Source: Clostridiales bacterium 1_7_47FAA
GTDB lineage: Bacteria; Bacillota; Clostridia; Lachnospirales; Lachnospiraceae
NCBI GenBank assembly: GCA_000155435.1
Contig: DS990260.1
Coordinates: 2,441,591 to 2,505,590, forward strand
DNA: 64,000 bases
Direction of reading: 5' to 3'
Under the pieces are notes generated by a model that was not told the DNA's origin, did not search any database, and saw nothing but the letters and a program-made list of their open reading frames with translations. Every line of letters begins with the position of its first letter. Position 1 is the first letter of the stretch. Below are positions 1 to 8,551 of this stretch, in pieces. A program made the position numbers and the translations under genes.

Positions 1-95
1 AATGCATAGACAAAGCTTCCTGCAATATTCCAGACCACGTTCTGCCGGTCAATATCCGTTCCCTTATATAGTAAATGTCTTGTCAGTTTCTTCAT
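1..95 (-). CDS. Polysaccharide flippase (Wzx-like), N-terminal fragment cut by window edge
   Basis: Only the first 31 codons lie in the window. The gene reads leftward from an ATG at 95 and starts 6 bases after the stop of the glycosyltransferase upstream, so it is the next gene of the same operon. The visible peptide has a basic N-terminus followed by VVWNIAGSFVYA, the usual opening of Wzx/RfbX oligosaccharide flippases, which move lipid-linked glycan repeat units across the membrane. The family assignment rests on this short segment and on the glycan context, so it is tentative. Confidence 0.5.
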   Translation of the reverse strand, partial: MKKLTRHLLYKGTDIDRQNVVWNIAGSFVYA

Positions 96-101
96 CTATA
101 C

Positions 102-788
102 TCAACGCTTTCTAAAATTCTGTATCAGCAGTATGGACAGCAGCATACGGGTCATGTAGCTTACGGCGGTCAAGGGCTTCAGATAGCTCTCCCCTTCCAG
201 CCTTTCATCAATGGTAACCGGCACCTCGGCCACCCTGGCCCCCTGTTTAATCAAGAAGGACACGGTATCCGGCTCCGGGCCGTAATTCAGGTTCAGGGCA
301 AACTCCTCTATCATCTTCCGGTCAAACAGGCGCATACCGGACGTGGGATCCGTAATCCTGGCCCCGGTGGTCAGGCGGATTACAGCCGCAATCAGACGGC
401 TGCCCACCATGCGCATGGACCAGCCCTTTTTCCCGGAAATGAACCTGGATCCAATGACAATATCAAATCCCTGCTCCATCTTCTCCTTCATGGATCCGAT
501 GAACTCCGGCCTGTGCTGTCCATCCCCGTCAAACTGGATGGCATAGCGGTAGCCTTTCTGGTAGGCGTATTTCATGCCTGCCTGGAAACAGCCCGCAAGG
601 CCAAGGTTCACCGGCAGGTCCAAAAGGTTGTAGCCGTTTTCCCTGCATATCCGGGCGGTGTTATCCCTGGAACCGTCATTGACCACCACGTAATCCAGCT
701 CAGGGAAATCCCTCACCAGGTGGTCCACCACCTTCCCTATATTCTTTTCCTCATTGTAAGCCGGTATCACCAGCAGTACCTTATCCAT
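102..788 (-). CDS. Family 2 glycosyltransferase, polyprenyl-phosphate hexosyltransferase type
   Basis: A 228-residue single-domain GT-A enzyme. It opens with VIPAYNEEKNIG, has the nucleotide-binding NDGS motif near residue 37 and the metal-binding DGDGQ motif near 87-91, as in dolichol/undecaprenyl-phosphate mannosyl- or glucosyltransferases. No C-terminal membrane segments are present, so this is the short soluble type. It probably transfers a sugar to a lipid carrier or to a growing glycan at the inner membrane face. The start ATG has a GAGGAA ribosome site. It lies between the ATP-grasp gene and a flippase in a leftward glycan operon. Donor sugar and acceptor cannot be told from sequence. 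Confidence 0.85.
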   Translation of the reverse strand: MDKVLLVIPAYNEEKNIGKVVDHLVRDFPELDYVVVNDGSRDNTARICRENGYNLLDLPVNLGLAGCFQAGMKYAYQKGYRYAIQFDGDGQHRPEFIGSMKEKMEQGFDIVIGSRFISGKKGWSMRMVGSRLIAAVIRLTTGARITDPTSGMRLFDRKMIEEFALNLNYGPEPDTVSFLIKQGARVAEVPVTIDERLEGESYLKPLTAVSYMTRMLLSILLIQNFRKR

Positions 789-854
789 ATCAATTCCTCT
801 GTCAGATTATATTACGCCTGTGCCGTGGGTCCATCCGTGCCATTGGCATCCATA

Positions 855-1868
855 TCACCATACCAGAAGCCGTATATCCTTCTGCGCCCTGACGCCGGGC
901 CTGGCGGACAGCACCTCATCCCCCGGCTCCCTGCCCATGGCCCAGAGGACCAGGGCCAGGGGCAGGTCCACGCCTGCCGCATGGCTGAAGGGATATCCGC
1001 CCCCAAAACGGGCGTTCATTTCCAGCACATAATATGCTCCGTCTTCCTCCAGCACATCCACATCCAGGTTCCCCCTGTGGCAGAGCAGTGTACCAAGCGT
1101 CCTGCCAAGTGCTGCAAGTTCCTGATTGTCAATGGTCCCGGCCGAATCCGTCTCGCCGGAACGCATGGCCATCTTTTCCTTGACAACGGTGGCACGGTAT
1201 CTCCCGTCCAGGTCGTTCATCACATCCAGCCCATATTCCCGCCCCTTGATCCGCTGCTGGAATATGACGCATGAATCAGGGTCTGCCATGGATTCATATC
1301 TCAGATAGGAGTCCTGTATGCCCCTGCGGCATTTGCCTGCAAGCACCCTCATCTCCTCCGGGTCATCCGCCTGGTATACGGACAGGGAGCCCATACCCCA
1401 GCGTGGCTTGACCATCACGGGCCAGGAAATGCTCCCATTCCCCACGGCCTTAAGCGCCTCATCCATGGACAGCCAGGAGGCAGGCACAGGGATTCCCGCC
1501 TCCCTCAGTACTGTAAATGTCCTCCATTTATCATTGCAGATATCCGCTGCTTCCGGCTCAGCCGTCACAACCACGGTCCCCATCTCAGCAAACAGGCTCC
1601 TGTTTGCCGCCAGCACCGGCACATCGATATCAAACAGCGGTATCAGCAGGCCGATTGCCTCCTTTTTACAGTATTCCAGCAAAAAGGGAATATATCCCTT
1701 ATCGTAGATAAGAGGCGTAATCACAGAACGGTCAGCGCTGGCAAAGGCAGGGCATTCACCGCTGTTAGCCGCATGGACCAGCCCGCCGCAGCCCGCCGTC
1801 TTAAGGGCCTCTTTAAAATATCCTGCAAGATAGCCTCTCCTGCCTGCACTTGTAAGTAAAATATTCAT
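855..1868 (-). CDS. ATP-grasp ligase, carbamoyl-phosphate-synthase-like
   Basis: A 337-residue ATP-grasp protein. The N-terminus (MNILLTSAGRRGYL) is a Rossmann-like preATP-grasp domain. The ATP-binding core includes VMVKPRWGMGS near residue 152 and the metal-binding EMNARFGGG motif near 283-291. These enzymes join a carboxylate to an amine through an acyl phosphate; in glycan clusters they are thought to attach amino acids or modify sugars. The start is the ATG at 1868, 8 bases after GAGGAG; a GTG two codons earlier is less well placed. It sits directly downstream of a DegT aminotransferase, which could supply the amino group it acylates (inference). Confidence 0.8.
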   Translation of the reverse strand: MNILLTSAGRRGYLAGYFKEALKTAGCGGLVHAANSGECPAFASADRSVITPLIYDKGYIPFLLEYCKKEAIGLLIPLFDIDVPVLAANRSLFAEMGTVVVTAEPEAADICNDKWRTFTVLREAGIPVPASWLSMDEALKAVGNGSISWPVMVKPRWGMGSLSVYQADDPEEMRVLAGKCRRGIQDSYLRYESMADPDSCVIFQQRIKGREYGLDVMNDLDGRYRATVVKEKMAMRSGETDSAGTIDNQELAALGRTLGTLLCHRGNLDVDVLEEDGAYYVLEMNARFGGGYPFSHAAGVDLPLALVLWAMGREPGDEVLSARPGVRAQKDIRLLVW

Positions 1869-1909
1869 AATCACGGCTCCTCGTCATATTTTCTTCCAGC
1901 ACCGCGCTG

Positions 1910-3043
1910 TTATTTGCCCAGACTAGTGTTGCATTCCTTCAGAATCCTGCATATCCGGTCCACATCCTCCATCGAAAGGTCGGCATACAGGGGCAGGGTC
2001 AGCACCCGCTCCGCCATATACGCGGCCACCGGCGTATCCTCAGGCGAGAACCGCCCTTCGTAGCACTGGAACCCGTTGGTCAGGGGATAAAAATATTTCC
2101 TGGGATAAATGTCATTTGCGGCCAGGGCGTCGTATACCTGGTTCCTGTCAGCCCCAAAGCCGTCAAATATAACAGGGAAATACGCATAATTCGGCGTAAG
2201 CCCTTTTTGGCAGCGCGGAAGCTTAAGCCCTGGAATGCCGTCCAGATGTTCCATATAACGCTCCACCACTTTCCTGCGTTTCCCAATCTCCTCATCCACA
2301 TGGCGGAGGTTGCACAGGCCCATGGCGGCCTGGAACTCGTTCATCTTGGCATTGCCGCCCACCCAGACCACATGGTCCTGGTCCACAATCCCGTAATTCT
2401 TCAGACAGTTAAGCCTGTGGTCCATCCATTCCTCAGCAAACGTCACCGCGCCGCCTTCGATGGAATTAAACACCTTAGTGGCATGGAAGCTGAAAATGCT
2501 GGCGTCCCCGAACTCAGCCACGCCCTTCCCATTATAGCGCTCCCCAAAGGTATGGGCCGCATCATAAATCACCTTCAGGCCATGCTTTTTGGCAATGGCC
2601 CCAATCCGCTCCACATCACAGATATTGCCGTATACATGGACCGGGATGATGGCCGATGTGCGCTCTGTAATCAGTGCCTCTATTTTGTCCGGGTCCATGG
2701 TATAGTCCGCCGGGTTGATGTCGCAGAACACAGGCGTCAGCCCGTTGCGCACAATCGCATGGGTGGTGGATGCAAATGTAAACGGAGTGGTTATCACTTC
2801 TCCGGTCAGCTCCAGGGCCTGGATTGCCATCTCTAAGGCCATGTGTCCGTTGACGAACAGCACCAGCCGGTCTGTTCCCATGTATTCCTTCAGCTCCTGT
2901 TCCAGCTGTTTGTGGAAATCCCCCATATTGGTCATCCATGCGCTGTCCCATATGGGCTTAATCATCTCAATATATTCTTCATACGAAGGCATTGAAGACC
3001 TGGTAACCAGAATCTTCTCCCTTTTATCTTCCTGTCGGTTCAT
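1910..3043 (-). CDS. DegT/DnrJ/EryC1/StrS family sugar aminotransferase
   Basis: A 377-residue PLP-dependent aminotransferase of the nucleotide-sugar type. Visible motifs are the cofactor-binding Asp in YDAAHTFGE near residue 163 and the Schiff-base lysine in FHATKVFNS near residue 190. It probably converts a keto-sugar nucleotide to an amino sugar for the surface glycan. The start at 3043 (MNRQEDK) is chosen because GGAAAGGAA lies 7 bases upstream; a longer frame begins right at the stop of the upstream gene but has no ribosome site and adds a non-conserved tail. The neighbours are a GT2 gene upstream and an ATP-grasp ligase downstream. The exact substrate is unknown. Confidence 0.85.
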   Translation of the reverse strand: MNRQEDKREKILVTRSSMPSYEEYIEMIKPIWDSAWMTNMGDFHKQLEQELKEYMGTDRLVLFVNGHMALEMAIQALELTGEVITTPFTFASTTHAIVRNGLTPVFCDINPADYTMDPDKIEALITERTSAIIPVHVYGNICDVERIGAIAKKHGLKVIYDAAHTFGERYNGKGVAEFGDASIFSFHATKVFNSIEGGAVTFAEEWMDHRLNCLKNYGIVDQDHVVWVGGNAKMNEFQAAMGLCNLRHVDEEIGKRRKVVERYMEHLDGIPGLKLPRCQKGLTPNYAYFPVIFDGFGADRNQVYDALAANDIYPRKYFYPLTNGFQCYEGRFSPEDTPVAAYMAERVLTLPLYADLSMEDVDRICRILKECNTSLGK

Positions 3044-3115
3044 GAAACATTTCCTTTCCGGGTGGCGCCAATGCGTGCAGCACAGTTCCTCATTTTCCAT
3101 CCATGCACAATCCAT

Positions 3116-4012
3116 TTACCACCGCAGCCCACACACAACCGTGAGGAACCATACCTCTGCCAGTATGATGTCCAGTACCAATCCGGCTCCCGCCATCCGG
3201 GCAGGTCCTGCGTGCAGGTATTCCTTATAATAGTACATCTTACTCTGGTGAAGCAGCCTCTGCTTATCAACAATCCGCTTCAGGCTCTTGTCAATGGTGA
3301 CGGAATGCGCATGGACATAGGATTCGTCCGTTACCAGCACAGTCTTTAACCCCAGCTCCTGAAACTTCCGGCCCAGCACCTTTTCCTCATAGTACAGGAA
3401 AATATGGCTGTCAAACAGCTCCTCTGTATCCTGTGGTGTCAAAAGCCCCGGCTTCAGCATAAAAAAAGACCCGGGCACTGCATCCACCAGGCGGCTGTCC
3501 TCATCCCCCGCGTTCTGAAGGCGGTAGGACGGGGTATTCAGCATGGCCTTAAACAGCCGTCTGGTAATAAGCCCGGTGTCCAGCAGGTCTTTCCACAAAG
3601 GCAGCAGGGTCCAGTAGGAGAACAGATCCTTCCCCTGCGGATCCACCACCCGGGCCGAAGCCATCACCGCGTCCTCCGTGTTATCCAGGGCATGCTTCAC
3701 CCGCTCGATGCACCGGGGCGTCACGTGGATATCCGGGTTGGCGATGATGATATAATCCGCTTCCAGATATTCCACCGCATAGTTAATGCCGGCCTGGTTG
3801 CCCATGCCGTATCCGCCATTTTCCTCGGTCCTCAATACGTGGATCTTGTCCGTGTGCCGCAGTGTCTTAAGCTTTTCCCAGGAATCGTCCGTGGAACAGT
3901 TGTCCACCAGCACGATGGAATCCAGGCACGGATACTCCCTTATCTCATTGGCAAGCGCCATGGCGGTGGCGGCATCGTTATAGTTTAATATAATACAGCA
4001 TATTTTGTCCAT
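3116..4012 (-). CDS. Family 2 glycosyltransferase, rhamnosyltransferase-like
   Basis: A 298-residue GT2 protein with CCIILNYNDAATA at the N-terminus, the VDNCSTDDSW nucleotide-binding motif and the ANPDIHV segment typical of WbbL/RfbN-like rhamnosyltransferases. It probably transfers rhamnose or a related sugar from dTDP-sugar to the lipid-linked glycan; rmlABD genes later in the window could supply dTDP-rhamnose. The ATG at 4012 follows AAGGATTGAT and is preferred to an in-frame GTG six codons upstream. The gene is in the same leftward operon as the GT8 gene upstream. Confidence 0.8.
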   Translation of the reverse strand: MDKICCIILNYNDAATAMALANEIREYPCLDSIVLVDNCSTDDSWEKLKTLRHTDKIHVLRTEENGGYGMGNQAGINYAVEYLEADYIIIANPDIHVTPRCIERVKHALDNTEDAVMASARVVDPQGKDLFSYWTLLPLWKDLLDTGLITRRLFKAMLNTPSYRLQNAGDEDSRLVDAVPGSFFMLKPGLLTPQDTEELFDSHIFLYYEEKVLGRKFQELGLKTVLVTDESYVHAHSVTIDKSLKRIVDKQRLLHQSKMYYYKEYLHAGPARMAGAGLVLDIILAEVWFLTVVCGLRW

Positions 4013-4045
4013 ATCAATCCTTGTTCCCACTTTATTTCCAGATTC

Positions 4046-4120
4046 TCCGGCATCTGCCTGTCCCCAATCTATCCCCGCTTCCTCCGGACATCTGCCTGTC
4101 CCCCATCTATCTCCGCTTCC
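4046..4120. repeat. Two tandem 37/38-bp copies across the 3' end of the GT8 gene
   Basis: The segments 4046-4082 and 4083-4120 match almost base for base. Each begins TCCGG and contains CATCTGCCTGTCCCC followed by ATCTAT and CCGCTTCC. A third partial start (TCCGGCTGTCC) follows. The stop codon of the GT8 gene (4107-4109) lies inside the second copy, so the duplication extends the gene end into the intergenic space. No protein or transposon is associated. The pattern fits replication slippage. Confidence 0.8.
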
Positions 4121-5108
4121 TCCGGCTGTCCACCAGCTTCATCCCCATGCTGCGGCTGACCCACAGCCTGAAGGGCGGACAGAGCCAGGTCAGGCGGTTG
4201 AACAGCCACCACATGTGCATATACCGTTCTTTCCCGGTCTGCTTGGGCGTGTCCTTCCATGGCGTCTTGGCAAGATAATACTCATACAGCTTCTTAAAAT
4301 GATTATGGTTCCCGGCAATCCATGGCCGCTCGTCCCCCAGATAATGGATGATGGCAGGGGAACGCCTGGCCTCCAGATAGGCCTCCTCACCAATCTCCCG
4401 GTAGGCCGCGCACATGGAGCACAGGGTGGAATACCGGAAATAGCGGTAATTGGTAAAATAATTGTATTTCACCGGAAGTGTCTTTATTCTTCCTTTCAGG
4501 GCGCCGTTGATGGTATCCTGGTCGCATGCAAAGAGCCTGCCGTGACAGCTTTTGTAGAAATCCAATAGTTTCTGAAGCACATCCTCCTGGCGCCACCTGT
4601 CAAGGGCCATGAGAAGTACCCCTGAATTGTAATACGGGTCGTCCTTGCCCATACCGATGGATTCCTTCATCTCCTTATACACCGTGGGTTCCATTACCAT
4701 CCCCACCACCGCATCCCCTAATTCAGTTTCATAAAGGGGCCTTATGCTCTTGCATACAATGGTGTCGCAGTCCAGGTACAGGGCCTTCTTCACGGTGCCG
4801 GGCAGCACCTGGGGCGCAAAGAGCCTGCCCATGGCGCTGATATCAAACCCCCTGGTATCAATATCAAAGTCAAACCGCTGCTTTAAGTCCCCCAGCTCCA
4901 CCACATGAAGGGTCCTGTGGAATGCCTCCGCCATGCCAGCAAGCCTTTCCTTATATTCCTGGCACATCTGGGCAGATAGTATATAAATATCCATATTCCT
5001 TACATTCCGGTTATTATCCAGTAAAGAATACATGGATGCGGCCAGATGTCCGGCATACCCGTCATTGGACGCATATATGATATTGGCTGTTTCTTCATTC
5101 CATTCCAT
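4107..5108 (-). CDS. Family 8 glycosyltransferase
   Basis: A 333-residue GT8 protein. It starts with NIIYASNDGYAGHLAASMYS, typical of this family, and has the DxD metal/nucleotide-sugar motif in YLDCDTIV near residues 113-115, plus a C-terminal HYLGDERPW segment that usually contacts the donor. GT8 enzymes are retaining glucosyl- or galactosyltransferases. The start at 5108 follows AGGTGGCATAAT; an upstream in-frame ATG at 5153 has no ribosome site. This is the first gene of the leftward operon, behind the promoter at 5164-5192. Its extreme 3' end lies in a tandem duplication. Confidence 0.85.
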   Translation of the reverse strand: MEWNEETANIIYASNDGYAGHLAASMYSLLDNNRNVRNMDIYILSAQMCQEYKERLAGMAEAFHRTLHVVELGDLKQRFDFDIDTRGFDISAMGRLFAPQVLPGTVKKALYLDCDTIVCKSIRPLYETELGDAVVGMVMEPTVYKEMKESIGMGKDDPYYNSGVLLMALDRWRQEDVLQKLLDFYKSCHGRLFACDQDTINGALKGRIKTLPVKYNYFTNYRYFRYSTLCSMCAAYREIGEEAYLEARRSPAIIHYLGDERPWIAGNHNHFKKLYEYYLAKTPWKDTPKQTGKERYMHMWWLFNRLTWLCPPFRLWVSRSMGMKLVDSRRKRR

Positions 5109-5163
5109 ATTATGCCACCTGTTTCTTACGTTCTTTGGTCTTTCTAGTGTCATTTTGTTTACA

Positions 5164-5192
5164 ATTTTACATTATCACTTCTAAAAAGTAAA
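5164..5192 (-). promoter_or_regulatory. Sigma-A-type promoter for the first glycan operon
   Basis: Reading leftward: TTTACT, 17 bases, TAAAAT, about 55 bases before the GT8 start codon. It lies in the intergenic space between two divergent genes. The hexamers are near-consensus, so confidence is moderate. Confidence 0.55.
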
Positions 5193-5270
5193 TCACATCT
5201 GGAATTTTTCCCTTAAATATGATAAATTAGGACATGTATGGTATCTATAAAATTTAGGAGGATTTTTCCA

Positions 5271-6851
5271 ATGCATAAGTACATGAAACGTACTGCTGCT
5301 GCACTGCTTGCCGGAGTCTTCATCATCGGACAGGCATGTACGGCATTGGCAGCACAGGATGATTCCAATTACGGGCCTGCATTCGGCACCACCAAGGCAG
5401 AACAGACTGCACCTGGCGGCGGACAGGCTTCTGGCGATAATCAGGCTTCCGGTGACAACCCGGCTTCCGGTGACAACCAGGCTTCCGACGGCAATCAGGC
5501 CTCCGGTGACAACCAGGCTTCGGGCGGCAGCCAGACACAGCCCACCCAGGGCGCTGCCACGGAGACTCTCCCCGGAAACGATGCGGCAGCCAATGCCCAG
5601 GCGGATGCGGATGCGGCAGCAGCCCAGGCAGCGGCCGAACAGGCGGCGGCAGCTGAGGAAGCAGCCATGCAGGCTGCCATCATTGCCAACACGCCTTATC
5701 TTCAGCTTCAGGTACTGCGTCCCGATACCACCTGGACCGACCCGGTCATTGGTGACACAACCGTTGTTTCCGAAGGAGGATTCCGTTCCCTCTGTATCTA
5801 TCTGAACAACATCGTGGGCAATGTACTTTACAGGACCTACACCAGCGCACACGGATGGAGTGAGTGGGCCATGAACGGCGACCATACCACGGTATGGGAG
5901 GACGGCGCCCTGGTAGAAGCCATCCAGATCCGGTTCACGGGATTTGTAGGCAACACCTTTGACGTTTATTACCAGACTACCCTGACCGACGGCACAGAAC
6001 TTAACTGGGCGCGCAACGGACAGACAGCAGGCACCATGGGCACAGGAAAGGTAATGCAGAGCTTCCGCGTATCCCTTTGGGGTAAGAATGGCGAAGCCGC
6101 ATCCTACAACATGGATAAACCTCTGGAGGCAGCTGCCCCGGACGGCATCCAGACCATTGACGGGGCTGTTGTGTACAGCAGCGGGACCGGCGTACCCTTC
6201 ACCGGATGGGGCTGGAATGACAGGGACCGCTACTACTTTGTGAACAATGTCCCGGTTACAGGATGGCAGTACATAGACGGCTACAAGTATTATTTTGATG
6301 AGACAGGCAAGGTTGTAACCGACTTAGAGCCGCTTATCGGCGCCAACGGTCCCTTCCTTATCCGCATCAACAAGCAGATGAACACCACCACCGTGTATGT
6401 ACAGGACGGCGGAAACGGCTTTATCATCCCGCTTAAGACATTCCTCTGCTCCACTGGCGAGGATACCCCATTAGGTACGTTCAAGACACCTGAGAAGTAC
6501 CGCTGGAGGCTGATGAACAGCGGCGTTTATACACAGTATGCAACACGCCTTGGTTCAGGTTTGAGCTTCCTGCTCCACTCCATTATTTACGACAGCCCCA
6601 ATGTGAACACGCTGAAGCCCGAGACTTATAACTTCCTGGGCGTGGTACGTTCCGCAGGCTGTATCCGTTACACATCCGGTGATTCCAAGTGGATTTTTGA
6701 CCACTGCGCACTGGGTACCACGGTTGAGGTTTACAATTCCTCCATCCCCGGCCCATATGACAGGCCTGCCATTGAGCAGCCTATCTCAGCCGACCAGCAC
6801 TGGGATCCCACGGACCCGGTTGCAGTGGCGGCCATGAACGGCGGGCAGTAG
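5271..6851 (+). CDS. Secreted L,D-transpeptidase (YkuD domain) with repeat-rich linker
   Basis: A 526-residue exported protein. A signal peptide (about residues 1-30, basic start then AALLAGVFIIGQACTALA) is followed by a low-complexity linker with six ASGDNQ-type repeats, an alanine-rich segment, a beta-rich middle region with WNDRDRYYFVN and GWQYIDGYKYYFDETGK units resembling cell-wall-binding repeats, and a C-terminal YkuD domain. His436 (in LLHSIIYDS) and the catalytic Cys464 (in SAGCIR) are both present. Such enzymes make 3-3 peptidoglycan cross-links or anchor proteins. The start at 5271 follows AGGAGG. It is monocistronic and ends at the strong terminator at 6919-6967. Confidence 0.88.
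   Translation: MHKYMKRTAAALLAGVFIIGQACTALAAQDDSNYGPAFGTTKAEQTAPGGGQASGDNQASGDNPASGDNQASDGNQASGDNQASGGSQTQPTQGAATETLPGNDAAANAQADADAAAAQAAAEQAAAAEEAAMQAAIIANTPYLQLQVLRPDTTWTDPVIGDTTVVSEGGFRSLCIYLNNIVGNVLYRTYTSAHGWSEWAMNGDHTTVWEDGALVEAIQIRFTGFVGNTFDVYYQTTLTDGTELNWARNGQTAGTMGTGKVMQSFRVSLWGKNGEAASYNMDKPLEAAAPDGIQTIDGAVVYSSGTGVPFTGWGWNDRDRYYFVNNVPVTGWQYIDGYKYYFDETGKVVTDLEPLIGANGPFLIRINKQMNTTTVYVQDGGNGFIIPLKTFLCSTGEDTPLGTFKTPEKYRWRLMNSGVYTQYATRLGSGLSFLLHSIIYDSPNVNTLKPETYNFLGVVRSAGCIRYTSGDSKWIFDHCALGTTVEVYNSSIPGPYDRPAIEQPISADQHWDPTDPVAVAAMNGGQ
5427..5534 (+). repeat. Six in-frame 18-nt tandem repeats in the L,D-transpeptidase gene
   Basis: Six consecutive 18-base units encode variants of Ala-Ser-Gly-Asp-Asn-Gln. 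They differ mostly at wobble positions, with ASDGNQ and ASGGSQ variants. They form a flexible hydrophilic spacer between the signal peptide and the wall-binding and catalytic regions. Copy number is likely to vary between strains (inference). Confidence 0.9.
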
Positions 6852-6918
6852 GGACATAAGGACAGTACGTATTGTGGACTGGCCCGGATACAAAGATACA
6901 TAAGCCATCATAAATTCA

Positions 6919-6967
6919 AAAGGCCGCAGCCCCTGACATCACCGTGTTCAGAAGGGCTGCGGCCTTT
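6919..6967. terminator. Bidirectional rho-independent terminator
   Basis: A perfect 14-bp stem (AAAGGCCGCAGCCC and its complement) with a 21-base loop and A/T runs at both ends. It sits between the convergent L,D-transpeptidase and flippase genes and can serve both. Confidence 0.9.
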
Positions 6968-7060
6968 ATCCTGCTTTCCTATCCAGTTTTCCTATCCAGC
7001 TTCCCGGTCTCCTGACGTAAACAGACATCCGGGGATATCCCCTGCTTTACAAATCACCTA

Positions 7061-8503
7061 TCATTTTCTCCGCTTCACCATCCCAAGCAGATACGTAAAG
7101 CTCTCCACCCTGAACAGGGCGGCCGCTCCCCCATAGATAAGCGCCCCTGCGCCAATCTGAAGAATCAGCTTCATCCATGGACCGCCGGGCAATACGAACT
7201 GGAGGGCATACACAGCAGCGCACATTCCCACAGAAAGGGCCATGGACGGCATGATATCCATCCACTGGCTGGATATGCTGTATCCCAGCAGCTTCTTGTT
7301 GGGCCACGCATTGATGAAGGTACACAGGAAATCAATGACAGCCTTGATGGATACAAGGATGAACGGGCCGAACTGGGCCCCGATCACAAGTCCCAGGATA
7401 CCGATGGTCTTCTTTATGACCTCCAGTTTCAGGAAGATATCGCTGCGCCCCACCGCGTTGATGGCCTGGAGGTTGGTGATGTGGATGGGCCAGAAGGAGT
7501 ATGCAATACACATGATCCTAAGATAAGGCACGCAGATCATCCATTTCTCCCCCAGCAGCGCCAGCACCATGGTATCCGCCACTGCAAACAGCCCGAACAG
7601 CATGGGAAGCACCAGGAAGGAACTGGTCCTGATGGCCCTGCGCACCATGCTCCTGACCTGGGCAATGTCCCCCTGCCTGGAGGAAAATGCCGGCAGCAGC
7701 ACGGCCTGTATGGCTGCCCCCAGGTTATTGACAATCAGCTTGGGGAACTGGTCGCCCCGGTTATAGGCGCCCAGCAGTTCCTCATTATAAATCTTCCCCA
7801 TGATTAATCCGTAAAGGTTGTTGAACAGGGTGTCTAAAAGGGCTGCCAGCAGCAGCTTCCATCCAAATGAGAACATGGAACGGATACGGCCCATGGCAAA
7901 CACCAGGCGCGGTTTCCAGCTGACCGTCAGGAACAGGGTGGTCATAAGCGCCAGATAATAGGCAATCTGCTGGCCCACCATGGCCCAGACGCCCATTCCC
8001 CTGTACGCCATGAAAATACTGGCCGCGCCGGATATCACCACCGCCGCCATGGTGGCCTTAAACAGGCCCTTGAACTCCATTTTCCTGGACACATAGGCGG
8101 TCTGCACTGAAATCACGGCCCCAGGGAACAGCACCACGGCCAGGACCCTGACAATGGGCACCAGCACATCGTTGTGGTAAAATCCCGCGATGGAGGGCGC
8201 TGACGCGTACAGCGCAGCATACATCACGCCCGCAATCACAAGGCTGAAATAAAACACAGACGAGAAATCCGCGTCATCCGAATGCTTTTTCTGCACCAGC
8301 GCCGTGCTGAAACCGTTCTGCACCACCACGTTGGCAATGGTGATGAATATCATGATGATGCTGACCAGGCCATATTCCGCCGGGCTTAGAAGCCGGGCCA
8401 GGATGATGGCAATCACAAACTGGATTCCCTGGGCGCCGCCATTTTCTAAAATTTTCCAAAACAGGCCTTTCAGGACCTTATTCTTTATCTCTGTCTCCGC
8501 CAA
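7061..8503 (-). CDS. Lipopolysaccharide/teichuronic-type flippase (WzxC/PST family)
   Basis: A 480-residue polytopic membrane protein with about 12-14 hydrophobic segments. The N-terminus (KGLFWKILENGGAQGIQFV, then ILARLLSPAEYGLVS) is characteristic of the PST/MVF superfamily of oligosaccharide flippases. It probably exports the lipid-linked glycan built by the upstream glycosyltransferases. The best start is a TTG at 8503 after GGAAGTTAGGAT; no in-frame ATG fits. It is the last gene of the glf operon. Confidence 0.85.
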   Translation of the reverse strand: MAETEIKNKVLKGLFWKILENGGAQGIQFVIAIILARLLSPAEYGLVSIIMIFITIANVVVQNGFSTALVQKKHSDDADFSSVFYFSLVIAGVMYAALYASAPSIAGFYHNDVLVPIVRVLAVVLFPGAVISVQTAYVSRKMEFKGLFKATMAAVVISGAASIFMAYRGMGVWAMVGQQIAYYLALMTTLFLTVSWKPRLVFAMGRIRSMFSFGWKLLLAALLDTLFNNLYGLIMGKIYNEELLGAYNRGDQFPKLIVNNLGAAIQAVLLPAFSSRQGDIAQVRSMVRRAIRTSSFLVLPMLFGLFAVADTMVLALLGEKWMICVPYLRIMCIAYSFWPIHITNLQAINAVGRSDIFLKLEVIKKTIGILGLVIGAQFGPFILVSIKAVIDFLCTFINAWPNKKLLGYSISSQWMDIMPSMALSVGMCAAVYALQFVLPGGPWMKLILQIGAGALIYGGAAALFRVESFTYLLGMVKRRK

Positions 8504-8551
8504 ATCCTAACTTCCTTTCCGTTCCCCTGGATTCCCCTGAATCAACCTGCC

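Noticed and set aside
75..1274. A 399-codon plus-strand frame opposite the GT2 and ATP-grasp genes
   Set aside because: It lies antisense to two genes with clear catalytic motifs and has no ribosome site or recognisable domain.
2207..2836. A 209-codon plus-strand frame opposite the DegT aminotransferase gene
   Set aside because: Antisense shadow in GC-rich DNA; no motif or start signal.
5193..5885. A 230-codon minus-strand frame opposite the L,D-transpeptidase repeats
   Set aside because: It is produced by the repetitive GC-rich coding strand and has no independent support.
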